Source: Ophiothrix spiculata
Lineage: Eukaryota > Echinodermata > Ophiuroidea > Amphilepidida > Ophiotrichidae
Direction: 5' to 3' (one strand)
Assembly: GCA_000969725.1 (NCBI GenBank)
Contig: JXSR01S002268.1
Length of the DNA stretch: 22,067 bases
Shown one piece after another: positions 19,000-22,067 of this stretch. The notes below the pieces were generated by a model. That model saw only the letters and a program-made list of their open reading frames with translations, did no database searches and was not told the origin of the DNA. How positions within the stretch are numbered: position 1 is the first letter of the stretch; each line of letters opens with the position of its first letter. The position numbers and the translations under genes were made by a program.

Positions 19000-19083
19000 A
19001 TGGCCGATGCACTGATCAATGAAGTAATTGTTAAAGATATTCGTTTTCCTACTTCATTAGAAGGTCATGGGTCAGATGCTATG
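19000..19083 (+). CDS. ENOSF1: ENOSF1 (L-fuconate dehydratase), exon 1
   Basis: ENOSF1 belongs to the enolase superfamily. The animal enzyme dehydrates L-fuconate and related sugar acids, using Mg2+, and is reported in mitochondria. This exon encodes 28 residues starting 'MADALINEVIVKDIRFPTSL' and ending 'EGHGSDAM'. The human protein has 'VRDVRFPTSL' and 'GGHGADAM' at the same place. The ATG at 19000 has A at -3 and G at +4. Translation cannot start further upstream in this frame, because the only other open codon is a GTG. The exon ends in phase 0 at a GTAAGT donor (19084). It encodes the start of the N-terminal capping domain. The gene continues past the window, so only 103 of roughly 440 residues are present. 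Confidence 0.93.
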
Positions 19084-20066
19084 GTAAGTATTACAGTTAG
19101 AAATTCATACAATTTGGTATGTTTTGAAGGAGCATGGTCCAATTTGCCAAAATTTCAGGAAAATTTCGATTCAGTTTCAAAGATCATCCCTGAAGAGGCT
19201 TTCGTTTCAAATTTCAGTCAAATTGATCCACTAATTCTAATTTTATGAGAAATTTTGTATTTCACATGTATGTGTTTTTACTTCAGCTGTGTTTGCTTTA
19301 AAGACACATTTTATCTTAGTCCAATATCTCCAAACCAGATCATCTTATGAAACATCATTGCAGCCTATATTTGGTATCGGAGACCCAAAAATCTCATAAA
19401 GTTATTAAAAAGTTGACACAATCTGACCATGCTCCTTAAAGCAATCCCATATATTTGTTTGAATCAGAAAATTAAACTTGCATGCACAAATAAGATTTTT
19501 TTTTTGTAAACTGGGCTGCAAAACATAATTGAACAAGCACTTTAAGGCTGGCTGTATTTAATATTTATTTAAAATGTATGTGCCTTTTTTATGATAAAAT
19601 GCATTTTAAAAATGTTGACTTCCTATGATACATGTATTTTAATCTAATTTACACTCCTTTTTCATGCAAGCATGATTGATTGATAAAGGCCTACTGATAC
19701 TCTTCTTTCAATGCTTTCAACTCGTGGAATCAAAGATGGAATGCATACATCCATTCCTGTGATACTCTAGTCAGAAGGCATGCAGAAAGAGTCAAATCCC
19801 AATTAGATATTGCTTCTAGCAATTTTATTGAGTATAAATTTAGATTTTAGATCCTAATATAGCAAAAATATAGCTCTTCTAGTTTTCAAAAATGAAGCCC
19901 TGACAGGGGACCAACAGCTTAATTAGAGTAGAACTGATCTGTTTGGGCTCAAACCTGGAACCCCTATATTATGAGTCCGCCCATGCGTCCAGTGGTATAA
20001 CTGCTTGACTTTGCTCCACATAAGAGTGCAAAGTTTGAATTTATGATTTTGATTTTGTTTTTGAAG
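19084..20066 (+). other. ENOSF1 intron 1
   Basis: A phase-0 intron of 983 bases from GTAAGT to 'tttttgaag'. It contains a palindromic insertion candidate at 19127-19437. The acceptor's pyrimidine tract is short but present. Confidence 0.9.
19127..19437. mobile_element. Possible MITE in ENOSF1 intron 1
   Basis: A perfect 13-bp inverted repeat, 'aaggagcatggtc', bounds 311 bases (19127-19139 and 19425-19437); a few more bases outside also match. The inner sequence is AT-rich and not self-complementary. No target duplication is evident, so mobility is an inference from the inverted ends only. Confidence 0.45.
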
Positions 20067-20175
20067 CACACAGATCCTGATTACTCCAGTGCCTACGTGA
20101 TAATAAAGACTGATGCCAGTGATGGCTTGGAAGGCCATGGGCAAACATTCACCTGTGGCAGAGGAACAGAAATTG
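20067..20175 (+). CDS. ENOSF1: ENOSF1, exon 2
   Basis: This encodes 'HTDPDYSSAYVIIKTDASDG' followed by 'LEGHGQTFTCGRGTEI' and one base of the next codon. The human protein has 'HTDPDYSAAYVVIETDAEDG' in register, with no gap. It is bounded by AG (20065-20066) and GTAAG (20176). The 109-base length gives a phase-1 end, which matches the start of exon 3. This is the middle of the N-terminal capping domain that closes over the active site. Confidence 0.93.
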
Positions 20176-21348
20176 GTAAGTTTAGTTTGACTGAAATCAA
20201 GGAATATAAATAGGAAAATTGTATTCATTTTGACCACCAGTATGATGCATTAGACTGCCACTTTGGTAGTTGTTAACGGAGGGTAGATTATTGTACCTTT
20301 GGTATTTTTTAGGTGCGCATGTGACCTATTTGGATTATTGATAATGAAAATCTGCATGTGTAGCTCAGTTGAATTCACAATACGATGTGGCAGAAAATGC
20401 AAAAGTAGCTTCCAAGTTTGTTTAAAACAAAATCAACAGTACTAGTGGGCCTGTGATCTCAACTAATCTCATTTCCACATGGCCTTGTTATAGCACACTT
20501 TACGGAGTTTTGCCTGAGAATGTGCATATACCTTATCTCACCTCAGATGTCTTGGGTCACACCACTCACAAGCTTCCCGAGTTTTTCCTGCATGCTCAAG
20601 TTTGATCTTGGCTTGACACAAACCGTGACAAGCAGTACTTCCCTACTAGGATTAGGTTTTAGTCAGAGAAATAATTGAACTAGCAGTTCAACATATTATA
20701 CATCAATTTAGCTAGCAGTTATAAACCTATATATATTGCATTTTTTTCTATTGCCCCCCCCCCAAAAAAAAAACCCTCTCTATTTTGGTATTTGCTGGGA
20801 CAGACAATATGTACACATGTATATGCCTCTTGAGACTCGTCTGCCTCCAGCCTCTCCAGGTACAGGTATAAGTACTAAAGCACACTTTCATATTGGACAA
20901 TTCAAAGAGAATATATGTGGGCTGCTCTGGCAAAATACGAGGAAAGTCACAAATCTACATTTTGATTAAATGGCATCTAAAGTAAAGATATGGCCTTCAT
21001 ACATAAGTGTTTAGCTATTCCTAAAGTTTTGAAGGTCAACTTTGCCGGAAAGTGCAACAATTCAAGATTAATTGATTGCATGTTGCTATTATACACTGTA
21101 TTAGTCAGTATCTTTGAACTCGATTTGCAGCCAATTTTTATACAATATATTCAGTTGACTGCTTTGGATTTCAATCTCTAAATGAAGAACGGAGAAAGGA
21201 AGTGTGACATATTACATATCATTCAAAAGCTGAGATTAAAATATTTCATAAACTAAACTTTAAAATTTGCGACTTCCCTCTCATTTTGCCAGAGCACCCC
21301 TCATATGTCTATTTTGTAAACACAATTCCTTGATTGTTTTTTTTTCAG
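20176..21348 (+). other. ENOSF1 intron 2
   Basis: A phase-1 intron of 1,173 bases with a strong pyrimidine-rich acceptor (T8-CAG). A C10 then A9-10 homopolymer pair lies near 20755-20774, likely a simple repeat. Nothing else was recognised. Confidence 0.9.
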
Positions 21349-21464
21349 TTACAACTGCAATCAAGTCTATCATTCCACTATTACAAGGCCAGTCCTTGGC
21401 AGAAGTCTACCGGGATTTTGGTGGCTTCTACAGAAAGATAACCAGCGAATCACAACTTAGATGG
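21349..21464 (+). CDS. ENOSF1: ENOSF1, exon 3
   Basis: After the split Val codon this encodes 'TTAIKSIIPLLQGQSLAEVY', then 'RDFGGFYRKITSESQLRW'. The second block matches human 'GDFRGFYRQLTSDGQLRW' closely. It is bounded by CAG (to 21348) and GTGAGA (21465). The 116 bases restore phase 0. The next exon should begin with the equivalent of human 'IGPEKG' and lies beyond 22067; it was not found in the remaining 600 bases. Confidence 0.93.
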
Positions 21465-22067
21465 GTGAGAAATCAAATCAATCAAAATTCTTTATTTGTT
21501 TATATATTTTCACCATTTATTGAACTATGGCTTATTCAAAGCTGTGTAGGTGTATTATGCAGTCCTGGTGGAGGAAGGAGTAGGAGACAGACACATTTGA
21601 GACTTATGATTCGTCACATGGGTGCACTGCAAGAAAGTCTATCTGCAATAGCTGCCATTTGTCATTAATTTGGATTGCTCTGACATATGACACAGACATT
21701 TTGAGGGATTTTTCACATTCTAGTGATTAGGTGTTTATAAATATAACATAAGGCAGCCATTGCAGATATGACTTTCTTGCACTCACATAACGATATATCA
21801 CTTGTGTCCAGCCACTACGGAGATGTACCCTAAATGTGTACTCTCTGATCAGGACAAAATGTACCATGTACATTGATGGGTGATTTTCATACCCTAAACA
21901 TGATTTTTTTCCATTATGGTTGGAACATGTGCTTAGCATGTATAGCTGCCTGGTCATTTTCATGTTTGTAAGCTACCCTGGTAGCAATCGAGTACAATTC
22001 TAGTACAAGATTGGAATGTGCACATTTGGAACATCATTCGAGAACACTTTATGTATAATTTATTTTT
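21465..22067 (+). other. ENOSF1 intron 3 (incomplete)
   Basis: This begins at the GTGAGA donor and runs off the window. It contains the foldback at 21581-21815. No exon 4 candidate was recognised. Confidence 0.8.
21581..21815. repeat. Imperfect foldback in ENOSF1 intron 3
   Basis: The stretch 21617-21656 is the near reverse complement of 21752-21792: 'tgcaagaaagtc' and 'atctgcaat' plus 'gctgcc' pair with the inverse on the right. Weaker pairing extends outward to about 21588 and 21812 ('gacaca' against 'tgtgtc'). The loop is about 95 bases. It may be an aged palindromic transposon. No coding capacity. Confidence 0.6.

Noticed and set aside
21267-21668. 133-codon open frame spanning ENOSF1 exon 3
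   Set aside because: Only 21349-21464 matches ENOSF1, and that part is bounded by consensus splice sites. The rest is intron read-through.
1-22067. CRISPR arrays, bacterial operons, LTR retroelements or viral genes
   Set aside because: No regularly spaced repeat arrays, operon-like packed genes, long terminal repeats, or capsid, protease or integrase motifs were seen. The context is animal nuclear DNA.

Overview
This is nuclear DNA of an animal. It is AT-rich, intron-containing and dense in repeats. Three things support this: a metabotropic-glutamate-receptor-like (class C GPCR) gene with a signal peptide and a GT splice donor, three spliced exons of the enolase-superfamily gene ENOSF1, and a Tx1/L1-clade LINE. 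The mix looks like a marine invertebrate, perhaps an echinoderm, hemichordate or lancelet. That is an inference; the species cannot be read from the sequence.

Left part, about 1-7260. Non-coding DNA holds a near-perfect 159-bp foldback element (1424-1582). Next come one arm of a ~425-bp inverted repeat (1836-2262), a decayed non-LTR retrotransposon here called element A (2326-3252, minus), and an intact 668-codon first coding exon of the receptor (3584-5587, minus). The second repeat arm (6331-6754) follows. Element A sits in the intron downstream of the receptor exon. The exons for the rest of the 7TM domain are not visible in the window.

Middle part, about 7260-13455. This is a second, damaged copy of the 'element A plus receptor exon' block. 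Element A is split by a 5'-truncated Tx1/L1-clade LINE (7746-12231) with a 9-bp target duplication. The LINE itself carries two insertions. One is a 784-bp non-autonomous DNA transposon with 13-bp inverted ends and a 4-bp target duplication. The other is a 409-bp insert with a 9-bp target duplication, which contains a 185-base assembly gap. The receptor exon here is a pseudogene (12575-13179): its first ~196 codons are joined to element A across a 4-base microhomology, and two small insertions break the frame. The layers give a relative order: element A, then duplication, then deletion and LINE insertion, then the two inserts in the LINE.

Right part, 13456-22067. Repeat-rich intergenic DNA holds a G-rich element with inverted ends (16029-17047), interrupted by a 489-bp MITE (16339-16827), and a block of degenerate 'agggtatc' repeats (18001-18490). 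It leads into the 5' end of ENOSF1 on the plus strand. Exons 1-3 (19000-19083, 20067-20175, 21349-21464) encode the first 103 residues, and the gene runs off the right edge. Two of its introns contain further small palindromic elements.

The receptor and ENOSF1 are not functionally linked. The receptor would act at the cell surface and ENOSF1 in sugar-acid metabolism. I found no multi-gene system. The observations most worth following are the receptor's altered ligand pocket and several apparently unnamed non-autonomous transposons with clear boundaries.
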